Shown here in pieces: positions 1 to 11,169 of a DNA stretch of 64,000 bases. The notes beneath the pieces are model-generated. The model did no database searches. It was not told the DNA's origin and was given only the letters and a program-made list of their open reading frames with translations. Origin of the DNA: Diphasiastrum complanatum. Its lineage: Eukaryota; Streptophyta; Lycopodiopsida; Lycopodiales; Lycopodiaceae. The DNA is taken from the NCBI GenBank assembly GCA_029204225.1, contig CM055101.1, forward strand, positions 30,346,519 to 30,410,518, read 5' to 3'. Position numbers and translations under genes: made by a program. How positions within the stretch are numbered: the stretch's first letter is position 1; the number at the start of each line of letters is the position of its first letter.

Positions 1-229
1 TAATGAATAGATCTGAATCTGAACAAAGTATTATACTTTCCACATGTGTAACAGGATGTGAAGATCAATTATTTCTAGTTTTAAGGTGGTGTTCAAAAGC
101 TCTTGCCAATTAGTTGCAAAATAGGTTGAATTGTGTGCTAGTTTTCTATCTATTAGATATAAGTGAAACCTTTGATGCTTTTTCAATGTTTTAGTGTCCA
201 AATGAGGTTCATAACCTCTAATTTTAACA
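1..229 (+). repeat. Copia LTR 3' end (truncated by window edge)
   Basis: The stretch ends in TTTTAACA directly before a TGGTATCAGAGCC site, the usual end of a Copia LTR followed by its primer-binding site. Only the end is inside the window, so its length and partner LTR cannot be judged. The sequence does not match the LTRs of elements A or B by eye. Confidence 0.55.
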
Positions 230-241
230 TGGTATCAGAGC
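230..241 (+). other. Copia primer-binding site
   Basis: TGGTATCAGAGC lies one base after the LTR end. This 12-base string complements the 3' end of plant initiator tRNA-Met and marks the first base of the internal region of many plant Copia elements. Confidence 0.75.
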
Positions 242-462
242 CCAAATGCAACCATCAAGGCTCAAATACAAGGAAGAGAGAAGTAATTACAAGTTGATGA
301 TTGTTTAATTTTTATTGCCCTTATTACTACCTTAAGTTTGATGATGTTCCTTCAAGTGTGAATGAAACTGTAGCAACAAAAGAGTGATTTGATGTAACAA
401 AAAGTGAGTATATGATGCATTGTTTGAAATACTTGTAAAATTACTGATCCTCTATCCAAGAT

Positions 463-612
463 ACAAAATGTTATTGTTTGCAAATGGGTCTTTAAGATCA
501 AGCTTAATCAAGATGGTAGTGTGAACAATTATAAAACAAGACTAGTTGTCAAGGGATATGCTTAATTCAAGGGGATTGACTATGATGAAACACTTGATTT
601 TGTCATAGTTTG
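463..612 (+). pseudogene. Copia reverse transcriptase N-terminal fragment
   Basis: Translation gives CKWVFKIKLNQDGSVNNYK, then TRLVVKGYA, a stop, and FKGIDYDET. This is the conserved start of the Copia reverse transcriptase domain (KWVYKVK...KARLVAKGFTQ..GIDY.ETF). One in-frame stop replaces the Gln of the usual GFTQ. Gag, protease and integrase are missing between the primer site at 230 and here, and homology ends soon after 610, so this is a heavily deleted element. It probably belongs with the LTR end at the window start. Confidence 0.7.
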
Positions 613-854
613 TGGTGGTGATTTCATTAACTCACATGCTTTTAGTGATCTATTGCCTTTGCAACATTTGTTAAAAAATGAGAATTTTCTTGGAACATTA
701 AGCTGTACATCTATCTTCACCAACATTATCTCCAAAAAAATGTGATTGAAGTCAAACTATGTCTATTCTTTTCACTTACTTGACCATAAATGACAATCTA
801 TTTTGGCTAAATAACAATCATTTGAAAGCATTGCAAGAATCAATTTCATTCAGA

Positions 855-1037
855 ATTGCAATAATCAATTTTTATTCATAATTACAAGAATCAATTTCAT
901 CAGCGATAACATCTTGCAATTCATCTCCTCTTATATGATTTTCATCATCACTCTCACTTTCAAAAATTATTTCATCATCCTGACTATTAGAATTTCTATT
1001 CTCAACATCTATGAAGTGGGTGCTTCAAGTATGGTTT
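855..1037 (-). pseudogene. Acidic tail of CACTA transposase-related ORF (left part)
   Basis: On the minus strand this reads as an acidic stretch (SQDDEIIFESESDDEN and onward) ending in a stop near 855. It lies just across element A from the DUF4216-like ORF at 11193-11767 and on the same strand, so it is most simply the C-terminal continuation of that ORF, pushed about 10 kb away by the insertion. The frames do not meet exactly at the junction (off by one base), so there is a frameshift or a different native stop. Acidic C-termini are common in this family; the link is inference. Confidence 0.45.
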
Positions 1038-1042
1038 GACGA

Positions 1043-1868
1043 TGTGAGAAATTGGCAAAAATCTAGCTTGATATTTTTTATAATAGAAGTTTGTAAGTGA
1101 ATCTCACATGTGTGGAGGATGTTCCCACGTGTGGAGAATTGTAAAGTAAATAAAAATGTTTGATATAGGGGTCTCATAGAATTTCATAGTCAAGCATTTG
1201 GGTGTAGGATGTTGATAGGGTCAAATTTGGCATAGATGGCAAATTATCCATTTCCACTTGTAATGTCACTATTGAGCCAAAATAGAGTAGGAGGCCAAAC
1301 TTGTCCCAATTAGAGTGTAGACAAGTGTAATGCTTTTTTATGATGAAGTTTAAGAGGTCCAATAGGATTTAGAGGTGGAACCATGTGTGGTCCAATAGGA
1401 ATTTGAGGTGTGCTTGAATATAGTCCAATAGAACTAAGAGGTGCATGGATCAATGGTCCAATAGAATTAAGAGGTGGCAAAGTGTGATCCAATCATAGTT
1501 AGGCATAGTGGTAGCTCATGGATCTACTAGTATCATTGTACTCCTCATTTGGATCTAATGGATTTTGAGATTGAGTGGATTTTGAGTGTCATTGAATTTC
1601 TAGCTTTCTCTCTCTACCCAAGAGCTCATGATTGTTTTTCTCTCTCTACCCGAGGAGAGCAGTTTGTTTTTACTTAGAATACTTTTGGAACACTTCCCAC
1701 ATGTGTGAGTGAGAGTTCAAAGTGATTGAATGCATGTAGTAGTGTGTTTTTGCCATAGAATCAAAGATAGATCTTGAATCTCAATCTAGTCTTGATCTTG
1801 GTGCATCTACACACCTTAGGAGATCACAAGTACATGTAGTGGACAATCCACACGTGTGAAATTCAACA
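1043..1868 (+). repeat. 5' LTR of element A
   Basis: It begins TGTGAG and ends CAACA. By eye it differs from the 3' copy at about 20 substitutions and one 3-base gap over roughly 800 bp. It carries several near-palindromic ACACGTGT or ACATGTGT motifs (around 1107, 1125, 1698 and 1850). A repeated motif of about 30 bp containing GTCCAATAG occurs several times between 1357 and 1490. Confidence 0.9.
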
Positions 1869-1886
1869 TGGTATCAGATCCTACCT
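1869..1886 (+). other. Primer-binding site of element A
   Basis: TGGTATCAGATCCTACC follows the LTR end with no gap. The first ten bases match the initiator tRNA-Met complement used by plant Copia elements. Confidence 0.75.
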
Positions 1887-2625
1887 AAGGTTACCATGCA
1901 TTTTAATCCATCTAAGTAAAAAATTTTCATCAATCTTGAGCTAGAAACTGTCAAGGCCCATTTTCCTAGCTATCTTGTTCAATTTTGGATCAAAAGAGAT
2001 CAATAGGACATTGATTGGGTCTGACCTGGTATTGTACGGAATCAGGTGATCAGACACGTGTGAGGAACATTCAATTGCAGTTTGGGAGTTCTCCTTCATG
2101 TTTGATCTAAAAATCTTGCTAGATAGCTTGTTTTGAAGCTATTTTTGTCTAGTTTATGATGCAATCAGTTTCATTCCATTTGGTTGAGCCAATCAAAAGT
2201 TATAAGCTTTTGAAGAGGGTTAGGTAGGGCACCTAGACCTGGGTGGACACATTTGGTTTGGTCAAGAGATTTCTTGTTTGATCCAAAATCACAGTTGAAT
2301 GCTTACGAATCTCATCTATATGTGATCTAGGCATTGTTTTGAGATCTTAGCCATTTTGTTTCATGCAATATCATTGTATTTGAGTCAAATTTGGTTTCTT
2401 AGTGTATTTCACACGTGCTAAGAGTGTTTGATCCTAACTTTTCCCATACTCCATCATTTGATGTGAAGTAGATCTAGTTTTGGAGAGATTGAGATAGCTA
2501 GTGAGAATCATCTCACAGTTTGTTGCAAGATCTTGCATAGGATATGGTAGCACACCATTATTGGATCCTATAGTGAGAGAGAAGCAACATTTTTTGTTCA
2601 TCACTTTTATTTATCTCCACTTTAC

Positions 2626-3015
2626 ATGAATTCAATAAGTTCATACTTGTTGCAACCAAGTGACAGATTGTCTACTTCCAATTATTCAATATGGAAGTTG
2701 AGGATGGAGTCCATCTTGATACTCCAAGATGTGATGGACATTGTACTTGGGATTGAGGAGGAGCCTCAAGTCCTTCAAGAAGTACAAAAATACAAGAAGA
2801 GAGCTAGGATGGCTCTCCACTACATTAAGATGAATGTCTCTAATGAGATATTGGTGATTGTTCTACATTCAAGGAAGCTTGGAATTGTCTCAAGTCCATC
2901 TATGAGGCTAAGAACACCTCTAGGCTCCTCACTCTTAGAAATCAAATATTCCAAAGTAGTCAAAGAGTGATGAGAGTGCATCTAATTATGTTTTGAGAGT
3001 CAAGGCTATTCATAG
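2626..3015 (+). pseudogene. Copia gag fragment of element A
   Basis: The ATG at 2626 opens an ORF that stops at 2970. Its start (SDRLSTSNYSIWKLRMES) aligns with the gag of element B (NDRLTSSSYSLWKVRMES) and with the UBN2-type gag of plant Copia elements, including the KKRARMALHYIKMNVSNE segment. Frameshifts before 2970 move the homology to other frames (a VLRVKAIHRELA-like piece continues to about 3015). The zinc knuckle and protease are absent. Full-length gag in this family is about 250-300 residues before the knuckle, so only the N-terminal half remains. Confidence 0.8.
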
Positions 3016-3020
3016 GGAGC

Positions 3021-4295
3021 TTGCATGCTTATATGTCCAATATTTCAAAGGAGGATGATCACACAAGATGCACATATCTTCTCTCTTCAAGTATTATGGT
3101 GTATGATTATTTCTTATTATTCAAAGCATATGTTGAGAAAAAATTCTCATTGAAGATCAAATCTTTGAGGAGTATTGGAGCTCTTGAAGGAATAGCACCA
3201 TATGAAGTTTTATTGAAGATGAAGCCTAAGGTTGATCACCTCAGTGAGCTTGGTAGTGCTTGCTTTGCACATATTCCCTTGGAAACAAGGAGGAAGGATG
3301 ATCCAAGCTCATGGATCATGTTTGGATACTCATCCATCATGGAGGCCTTTAGTGTCTTTATACTCTCTATTTCAAAAGCGATTGTGAATAGAGATGTTAT
3401 ATTGCATGAAGATTCAATCTTGGAAGTGGCCGAGATCAAGGCTTCTCAAGAAGCATCACAAGTTATCTTTTTTGAAGGTATTCAAGTTATGATGGGGCCA
3501 AGGTGTGAGGAGGAGTTTCTTCTTCATATAATTTCAAGAAGATCTTCAAGATGCATGGCCGAGTCCTTATGGATCACCTTACAAGGCAAAGAGGGGCATC
3601 TTTCATGTTGTATCTACTACAACACATTCATATATGCTTCTCTTCCTTTGCTTGAAATGCTATCTTGCTTTATTGAATTTTTTGGATCTCAAAGTTCAAG
3701 AAAAGCTATACTAGTTTTGTATGATGCTTATGGTATGGACATGTTTCTTATCATTATTGACTTAGATGTGTTTCCAATAATTTTTGAAATCAAAGTATTG
3801 TATTGTCAAAAGTATGCTCTTGGTTCTAGTAAGAACAAGATTGAGCTTGGTACTCACTTTTCTGAAAATCATGTTTTCACATGTTTTGAGGCAAATTGTA
3901 AAATCCACTTGAGATTAAGTGAAGCACCCAAAGTGGACACTTACATCCTTGAGAGAGTAACTAGCCTAAAAAAGATCAAGATAGTCTTTGATATCAAGAT
4001 TAGATCCATCATGGATATAGTTCATTGTATGTGGACTAGTCAAGCTAGAAAGCATAATCTTGATAATAATCATTGTTTTACATCTTATGATCTTGATCTC
4101 CATGATCCTTACGAGGCTTGGAAGCCTCAAATTTCTCTATTTATGGTGCATCTATCATGCAAGTGGAACTTTCAAAGCAAAGATCATCATCAAGCATGGA
4201 AGAAGCCCATGATCATAGTGGCATATTGGTGGAGCACTCTTCAAAGGCATTGGCAAGAGATCTCTACCAAAGAGATCTTATCATGGATATGGTGA
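3021..4295 (+). pseudogene. Integrase remnant fused to non-RT sequence, element A
   Basis: A long open frame (424 codons) without a convincing start. Residues around 35-50 (VEKKFSLKIKSLRS) match the Copia integrase segment normally followed by DNGGEY. Residues about 60-135 (APYEVLLKMKPKVDHL, then RRKDDPSSWIMFGYSS, then VNRDVILHEDS) match the C-terminal integrase segment. The catalytic DDE residues are deleted. From about 3450 the frame continues for 280 codons with nothing resembling Copia reverse transcriptase or RNase H. The middle of this tail shares short stretches with the unrelated ORF that replaces the RT in element B. No function can be given to the tail. Confidence 0.6.
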
Positions 4296-4418
4296 GGGTG
4301 CTGCTATGATGGATCCCTTGGCTGATCTTCACTTCTTATGCATACCAAAGGATCCACTCAAAAATATTTACAAACTTCTCAAGTGATCTAGTACCTTTCC
4401 AAGCTATTTTTTGAGGAG

Positions 4419-5223
4419 TGTGAGAAATTGGCAAAAATCTAGCTTGGTATTTTTTATGATAGAAGTTTGTAAGTGAATCTCACATGTGTGGAGGATGTTC
4501 CCACGTGTGGAGAATTGTAAAGTAAATAAAAATGTTTGATATAGGGGTCTCATAGAATTTCATAGTCAAGCATTTAGGTGTAGGATGTTGATAGGGTCAA
4601 ATTTGGCATAGATGGCAAATTATCCATTTCCACTTGTAATGTCACTATTGAGCCAAAATAGAGTAGGAGGCCAAACTTGTGCCAATTAGAGTGTAGACAA
4701 GTGTAATTCTTTTGTTTGATGAAGTTTAAGAGGTCCAATAGGATTTAGAGGTGGAACCATGTGTGGTCCAATAGGAATTTGAGGTGTGCTTGAATATAGT
4801 CCAATAGAATTAAGAGGTGCATGGATCAATGGTCCAATAGAATTAAGAAGTGGCAAAGTGTGATCCAATCATAGTTAAGCATAGTGGTAGCTCGTGGATC
4901 TACTAGTATCATTGTACTCCTCATTTGGATCTAATGGATTTTGAGATTGAGTGGATTTTGAGTGTCATTGAATTTCTAGCTTTCTCTCTCTACCCGAGAG
5001 CTCATGATTGTTTTTCTCTCTCTACCCAAGGAGAGCAGCTTGTTTTTACTTAGAATACTTTTGGAACACTTCCCACACGTGTGAGTGAGAGTTGGAAGTG
5101 ATTGAATGCATGTAGTAGTGTGTTGCCATATAATCAAAGATAGATCTTGAATCTCAATCTAGTCTTGATCTTGGTGCATCTACACACCTTAGGGAATCAC
5201 AAGTACATGTAGTGGACAATCCA
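4419..5223 (+). repeat. 3' LTR of element A, first part
   Basis: Direct repeat of 1043-1847, starting TGTGAGAAATTGG after a short purine run (GAGGAG) that may be the polypurine tract. It is cut at ATCCA (5219-5223) by insertion of element B. Confidence 0.9.
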
Positions 5224-5873
5224 TGTGAAAGATTTCAGATCCTTAAGATCCAATCTACTTGAATGATCTTTGGTTAGAAAGATAAATACACTACCAATTT
5301 CACCAATGTAGAAAAATCAGCATCTACACACAATTTGAGATGCAAACACTAATAGAACTTGATCAAACTTGAATGAAATGATTATTTACTGTTGTTGTCC
5401 GTACAAAACTAGTAAGCTACTATATTTCACACATGTGGATCCAAAAATAACAAATATAGATCATTCTACACATAGAATTGCAAGCAATCACCAAGATAGT
5501 GCACCAATGGATAGTAGAACCCAAGAGAACCATGTATAAGCATGAAATGAGATAGAGAAGAGAGAAGATGAGTCTCTCCACGAGCTACATCCTTTTATAG
5601 CAGGTCCAAACCCTATTTGGCCACTTGGCTTTCCCACCAAAATGCTAGCCCTACCAATTTTGGGTCTAGATTCAATGTACCCAACCTATTCAAATTGAAT
5701 CTACTCACACTCGCATTCTATCTTTCCCACACTTTCAAAAAGTGTTTATTCAAATGAAATTTAGACTAATGAACTTTGAAAGGTCAACCTCTAAGTCTAA
5801 AACAAGTTTTGGCCTCAATATGCCAAATATGAAAATATTGCAAAATGTGATGAAACTAGTTGAATCTTTCACA
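5224..5873 (-). repeat. 3' LTR of element B
   Basis: A direct repeat of 10521-11169 with matching TGTGAAAGATTTCAG and TTGAATCTTTCACA ends. Since the element reads on the minus strand, this left copy is the 3' LTR. Confidence 0.9.
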
Positions 5874-5952
5874 CTCCCTCTTCAACTATCGGCTACACAT
5901 TCCCTTGAAGACACATGTTGAAGCTCCACCTCCTTTGCAATGACTCACTCCC

Positions 5953-6400
5953 TCAAAAATGATATGGTATCTCAATATGCTTGCTCCTAGCATGAAAGAT
6001 AGGATTGGATGCCATTCTTTGGGGTGATTGATTGTCACAAAAGATGATTGGGCTCTCTGAAAAATCCAGCAAGTGAAGATTTTTTATCATCCTTTTGATC
6101 CATACCATCTCCTTTGTGCAATGTGTAAGAGCTTTGTACTCGGCCTCACTAGATGACAATGAGATAGTGGCTTGTTTCTTTGACATCCATGATATAGCTC
6201 CATCACCTATGAAAATACAATAAGCACTAATGAATTTCCTATCCATTACATCTCCAGCATAGTCCGAATCTGAAAATCCAAAAAGATTAGGTGATGATCC
6301 CTCATACAGTATACCAAAATCTCGAGTTCCAATGATGTACCTCAAAACTCGCTTTCCTAGTTTCCAATGCTCCTAGCATAGTTTCTGCCAATAGAACTGT
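5953..6400 (-). pseudogene. Copia RNase H of element B
   Basis: The minus-strand ORF 6345-5953 carries the Copia RNase H domain: VLRYIIGTRDFGILYE just before it, GFSDSDYAGD with the first catalytic Asp, the SEAEYKALTHCTKEM helix with the catalytic Glu, and FCDNQSP with the next Asp. The HIEIPYHF end stands for the usual H(I)D..YHF. Upstream, HWKLGKRVLRYIIG is still recognisable, so the break with the foreign ORF lies within about 60 bp. The C-terminal DIFTKAL segment present in the related copy near 57.7 kb is deleted here. Confidence 0.85.
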
Positions 6401-7214
6401 GATCCATCATAAGAATGATCTTCTTCCTAAGAATATATCTCCTTTCAATGATCATGTAATGCTCAAAATAGAAACAACCATAATTGATATAGAGAATAGT
6501 GTCCACTTGGGATGCTTCACTATTTCTTACATCAATTTTGCATGTATAAATGTGACTAGAACATGAAGAATCAAATAGAATGTAAATGAAATGATTCCAC
6601 CATGTTTCCAACTCTGAACTCTCTAGAAAAATACAGCAAACAAACAATAAATGTGAGTGATCAACTTTTGATTGCATGTCTCCTCCTCCTTTGTCCTTTG
6701 TTGCCTTGTATCCACCATGATACTCCATGAATGAGCCTCCATCCTCATCTTGCCACAAGAAACCATCAAACCTTGGAAATCCATGAGTAGGTGAGTACAT
6801 AAATGATGCAAATCCAGCACCACATGACTCCATAAACCAAGTAGTTTGCACTAGTTCATCTTCAAGATCTACTTGACACAAGAAAATGACCATGAATTCA
6901 CCAAAAATTGACAATCTCCAAGTATTGGCACCAAGTAGCTCAACACTTGAGAACTTAGACATGGATGAGTGACATAATGAACCTCCAATAGCTTCATTTC
7001 CATCAGCAAAATCAGCCAAGAATGCTAGTACAGATCCAACATCAAAACAATGCCCACCAATGTAGCTAGTTTTACCATATCTTGACAATTTGCACACATC
7101 CACATGAAATTGCTCAAACATGAGATAGAACAAGTAAAGTAAACTTGAACAACACTTTCTTGTTGCTACTTTGACCTTACTTGAGTCTTCAATATGCTGC
7201 AAAAACATATCCAT
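6357..7214 (-). CDS. Unknown 285-codon ORF in place of reverse transcriptase (element B)
   Basis: An open frame of 285 codons with an ATG at 7214, lying between the integrase tail and RNase H exactly where a Copia element carries its reverse transcriptase. It contains none of the RT landmarks (no KARLVAKG, no YVDD, no LYGLKQ). It is rich in Cys, Gly, Phe and Ser, with no clear membrane segment or repeat. Near its end CKIDVRNSEASQVDT resembles CKIHLRLSEAPKVDT in the non-RT tail of element A, and the two DNAs share close matches there and at the start (ATGGAYATGTTT). This suggests both elements descend from one that had already replaced its RT. It could equally be non-coding sequence that happens to be open. 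I do not recognise it. Confidence 0.4.
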   Translation of the reverse strand: MDMFLQHIEDSSKVKVATRKCCSSLLYLFYLMFEQFHVDVCKLSRYGKTSYIGGHCFDVGSVLAFLADFADGNEAIGGSLCHSSMSKFSSVELLGANTWRLSIFGEFMVIFLCQVDLEDELVQTTWFMESCGAGFASFMYSPTHGFPRFDGFLWQDEDGGSFMEYHGGYKATKDKGGGDMQSKVDHSHLLFVCCIFLESSELETWWNHFIYILFDSSCSSHIYTCKIDVRNSEASQVDTILYINYGCFYFEHYMIIERRYILRKKIILMMDHSSIGRNYARSIGN

Positions 7215-7491
7215 AAACCTTTGCCAATTACCTCTCCTTTGATGCCCTTGACTAGCTCCAAATTGCCAACTTCCCTTTGACTAGTTGAAGCGCTTTGAGA
7301 TCAACCTCTTGATCTTCAACTTGACCATCAAAGTCATTGAACAAACTTCTTTTTCCAGATCCATTACTTGATTTTACAGCAAGATAACATCCATTCACTT
7401 ACATAGCTCCATGTACACAAGAAGATCCTCCAAAAGATGTTCCACTCTTCATAAGAGATCGATACTCAAGATCCATTGGTTGGATCCACTC

Positions 7492-7920
7492 CTATTCTTT
7501 CCTTTCTTGATCTACACTTGTAGGATCATCCAAAAAGGTTAGAAAAGCAACATAATTTCCAGAAACTACTTGCTTACCCTTTTGATCATATGTGAGCCTT
7601 GAAGGTACTTGTCTTTCTCTTGATGTTCTCCTTGGCTTTTGACTTGATGAAGGTCCATCATCACCATCATCCAAAGTAGGATCCTTATCATCAACATCAA
7701 GAGTATTAGATCCATCTACTTTACCATCAATCATGCTTGAAGACACCTTTGGAATGTTTCCCTCATAAAAAATGACATCTTTACCAACAATCACTTTGTT
7801 AGTAGAAGGAATGTAAACCTTGTAGGCTTTACTCACCTCACTATATCCAACAAAAATACTTCTTCTTGAAGATGGATCCTCCTTGATCCTATCATCAAGA
7901 GTAATGTTGACATAGCATGT
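7492..7920 (-). pseudogene. Copia integrase C-terminal segment of element B
   Basis: The minus-strand frame gives FVGYSEVSKAYKVY, PSTNKVIVGKDVIFYE, then an acidic and Ser-rich linker and RRTSRERQVPSRLTYD, which is the variable link between integrase and reverse transcriptase in Copia polyproteins. It is separated by one stop codon from the integrase core at 7921-8601. It ends in WIQPMDLEYRSLMKSG, the point where RT normally begins. Confidence 0.8.
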
Positions 7921-8601
7921 TCATCCAAAGGTTCTTAGAAGGTTGACACTCGGCCTCCTCTTGAATAGCATCTCAAAAGGTGTCCTTCCATCCAAAATAG
8001 CACTCGGCCACCTATTGCACAAGAAATTGGCACACAACAAAGCTTGATCCCAAAATGGTTTGTCAAGATTAGCACTTAACCTCATAGCTTTAGCACTTTC
8101 ACATAAAGTTCTATTCTTCCTTTCAGCCACTCCATTTTGTTGTGGGGTCCTTGATGTTGTATACTCCCTCTTGATCCCATGCTCATCACAAAAGGCCTTG
8201 AACTTGTTAGATATGTACTCACCACCATTGTCACCTCTCAAGCACTTGATCTTTGTGGAAAATTGGTTCTCCCTTGCATTCTTGAACTTGACAAAGACAT
8301 CATACACTTCATCCTTGCTCTTTAGTAGAAAGATCCAACAAAATATACTAAAATCATCAATGAATGTTACATACATCTTAGCTCCACTATTGCTAATTGT
8401 AGTAAATCCATGAATATCCGAATGTACATGTTGAAAAGGCTTTGTAGATCTAGAAATAGATCTAGTATAAGGTAGTCTATGTGACTTAGACAAAGCACAA
8501 GACTCACAAACATGCTTGTCATTACTTAAGGAACTTGGAAGACCAATCACAACCTTCTTCCTTGCCATTACCTCCAATGACTTGAAGTTGAGGTGTCCCA
8601 T
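7921..8601 (-). pseudogene. Copia integrase core of element B
   Basis: Translation shows the zinc-binding region (H..H lost to the left, CESCALSKSHRLPY retained), the rve core with D in VHSDIHGF, D in CLRGDNGGEY about 60 residues later and E in TPQQNGVAERKNRT, followed by the C-terminal TPFEMLFKRRPSV and LRTFG. The D-D-35-E arrangement is complete. A stop at 8608-8610 separates it from gag-protease, and another stop follows LRTFG. Usual role: joins element cDNA to host DNA. Confidence 0.88.
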
Positions 8602-8610
8602 CCTTTTGTG

Positions 8611-9921
8611 CTAAACCTCTTGAATACAAATTTGCTCCCTTGCAACACATCCAACTTGGTTAGCAATAACACAAGCATCAAGTTTGAACAACTTCCCTTG
8701 CCTTTTACCTTTTCCAATCAAGACATCCTTCCTTTTGATCAAACAAGCATCTCCATCAAACTCCACCTTGAGGCCCTTACTTAGCATTTGACTCACACTA
8801 AGCAAATTCTTGGTAATAGATGGAATAAACAAGACATCCTCCAAATGAACATTCCTATTTGTAGAGAGAGAAATAGGAATTGTGCCAATCTCTTTGATTG
8901 CAAACTCACCATCATTTGCCGTGTAGATCACCCTCTTGTCATCTCCATATGCCAACAAAGAAGTGAAGTACTCTTTGTGAAAGGTCATGTGTGAACTTGC
9001 TCCACTATCAATCCACCAAGGATCTAGATCTCCATCATTAGCAAGCATACATGAAGACATCACAAAATCATCATCATTTGCATCTTGCACATCCAAACCA
9101 TCCTCATCAAGAGTAAGATTACCTTGCTTGTCTCCTTGATCTCTCTTCTTCTTGTAGCACTCACTTGCAAAGTGTTCTTTGATGCCACAATAGAAGCACT
9201 TGAGCTTTGATCTATCCTTCTTTTTGTCACTTGAAGAAGCATCCACTTGATCTTGCCCTTTAGACCACTTGCTTTTGGTTTTGCCCTTGAATTTGCCCTT
9301 TGTGAACATAGCATCCTCTTGAAGTGTCGATGTAGATCCACCTCTTGCTTGAAGCCTATATTCCTCATTGATCAAGATCTCTTGAAGATCCATCAAACTT
9401 GGCAAAGTCTTTTGAATAGCAATACTTTGAACAATGTTAGCATGAGCATCCAACAAGCCATTAAGAATCACTTGAATAAGCTCTCCTTCCTTAATGCTTT
9501 CATCTATGCAAGCTAACTCATCATTCAATGCTTTCATTCTCAAAACAGAAGTACTTGGACTTTCTTCATTCTTTTGAAAACAAGAAAAGATTTGCCTTCT
9601 TAGAGTTAAGACTCTAGAAGTAGACTTGGATTCATAAAGCTTCTTCAATGAATTCCAAGCTTTCAAAGATGATGTGCACTTACCAACTTCCTTGAGAAGT
9701 TCATTGGTAACATTCATCTTTATCATGTGTAGAGCCTTCTTGGCCCTCTTGTCATACCTCAATTGATCTTGTTGTGTTGCTGGTCTCTCCTCCAAACCTA
9801 CAACAATATCCAAAACATCATTCATCTCAAGAAGTGACTCCATCCTCACTTTCCATAATGAATAGCTACTTGAGGTAAGCCTATCATTGGCTTCCAACAT
9901 GACTCCAATTGAGTTTGTCAT
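8611..9921 (-). pseudogene. Copia gag-protease of element B
   Basis: A 436-codon open frame from the ATG at 9921. Residues 1-200 are the Copia gag (NDRLTSSSYSLWKVRMES, WNSLKKLYESKSTSRV, LDAHANIVQSI). The CCHC zinc knuckle CFYCGIKEHFASEC is at about 240-255, and the aspartic protease active site WWIDSGASSHMT (DSG) at about 300-312, followed by NLLSVSQML. Start choice: first ATG after the leader, matching gag starts in related elements. The frame is intact across gag and protease, which is unusual in this window, and breaks only before integrase. Confidence 0.9.
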
Positions 9922-10508
9922 GTAGCAATGACCAGATCTTCTCTTTCAACCTGTTTCAATGCACAAAGCACTCCTTTGAACAACAACAAATTCTTTCAAA
10001 AGAAATCACCAAGATTTGAAACTATCTCACAAATTCTCTTCTAGCACTTATCCAAACAAATCAACACATAGAATCATGGAATCTTGATCAACCTACGATC
10101 TATCCTCAATCTAATGACTTTTGCCACTTCCTAAGATTGAAATACACTCAAATGAAGTCCAGAAACCTCACTATCTAGAGATCCAATCAAAATTAGGGTT
10201 TTGACAAAATCATAAAAATTGACTATTCCAAATCTACATGCAAATGTTGAAAATTTGATATGCAATCTATAAGCCACCACTTAGGCTGAACCAATGATCC
10301 AAAAATCGGCCAAATCCAGCATGTGAATTCAAAAAACGGAATTGAACAAGTATATTGACCTATTTAGTGTTTTGATCTACAAAAGATCCAATCTACAAAA
10401 GCAAAAAATCCGATTTTGGTGTAGAATCCTCTCTAGCATGTTCTAGACTTGATATCTTCACCAAATCATTAATAGATCTGATTTCCTCCTTTATAACCTG
10501 AAACACAA
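9922..10508 (-). other. 5' untranslated leader of element B
   Basis: About 590 bp between the primer site (10509-10520) and the gag ATG (9921), read on the minus strand. No open frame of note is present, which fits the leader with packaging signal expected at this place. Confidence 0.6.
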
Positions 10509-10520
10509 GCTCTAATACCA
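10509..10520 (-). other. Primer-binding site of element B
   Basis: On the minus strand this reads TGGTATTAGAGC directly after the LTR, one mismatch from the initiator tRNA-Met complement. Confidence 0.75.
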
Positions 10521-11169
10521 TGTGAAAGATTTCAGATCTTTAAGATCCAATCTACTTGAATGATCTTTGGTTAGAAAGAGAAATAGACTACCAATTTCAC
10601 CAATGTAGAAAAATCAGCATCTACATACAACTTGAGATGCAAACACTGATAGAACTTGATCAAACTTGAATGAAATGATTATGTACTGTTTCTGTCCGTA
10701 CAAAACCAGCAAGCTACTGTATTTCACACGTGTGGATCCAAAAATAACAAATATAGATCATTCTACACATAGAATTGCAAGCAATCACCAAGATAGTGCA
10801 CCAATGGATAGTAAAACCCAAGAGAACCATGTATAGGCATGAAATGAGATAGAGAAAGAGAAGATGACTCTGTCCACGAGTTACGTCCTTTTATAACAGG
10901 TCCAAACCCTATTTGGCCACTTGGCTTTCCCACCAAAATGCTAACCCTACCAATTTTGGGTCTAGATTCAATGTACCCGACTTATTCAAATTGAATCTAC
11001 TCAAACTCGCATTCTATCTTTCTCACACTTTCAAAAAGTGTCTATTCAAATGAAATTTAGACTAATGAACTTTGAAAAGTCAACCTCTAAGTCTAAAACA
11101 AGTTTTGGCCTCAATATGTCAAATATGGAAATATTGCAAAATGTGATGAAACTAGTTGAATCTTTCACA
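10521..11169 (-). repeat. 5' LTR of element B
   Basis: The right-hand copy of the 650-bp direct repeat, ending TTGAATCTTTCACA next to the ATCCA target duplication. It includes CACACGTGTGG, close to the motif seen in the LTR of A. Confidence 0.9.

Larger units (their letters stand above)
5224..11169 (-). mobile_element. Copia LTR retrotransposon B, nested in the 3' LTR of A
   Basis: A 5946-bp element bounded by TGTGAAAG and TTTCACA, with a perfect 5-bp target duplication ATCCA at 5219-5223 and 11170-11174. Both sides continue the LTR of element A. Coding sequence is on the minus strand in the order gag, protease, integrase, foreign ORF, RNase H, so its 5' LTR is on the right. LTRs of about 650 bp differ at about 29 substitutions and one indel. 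Gag-protease is one long open frame, but reverse transcriptase is missing, so B cannot have been autonomous in this form. Confidence 0.93.

Noticed and set aside
1310-1492. 60-codon ORF MDHTLPPLNSIGPLIHA, nearly identical to the one at 4686-4868
   Set aside because: Both lie at the same place in the two LTRs of element A. Conservation reflects LTR duplication, and the Pro/Ile pattern comes from the GTCCAATAG repeats.
8060-8413. 117-codon plus-strand ORF
   Set aside because: Antisense shadow of the integrase of element B.
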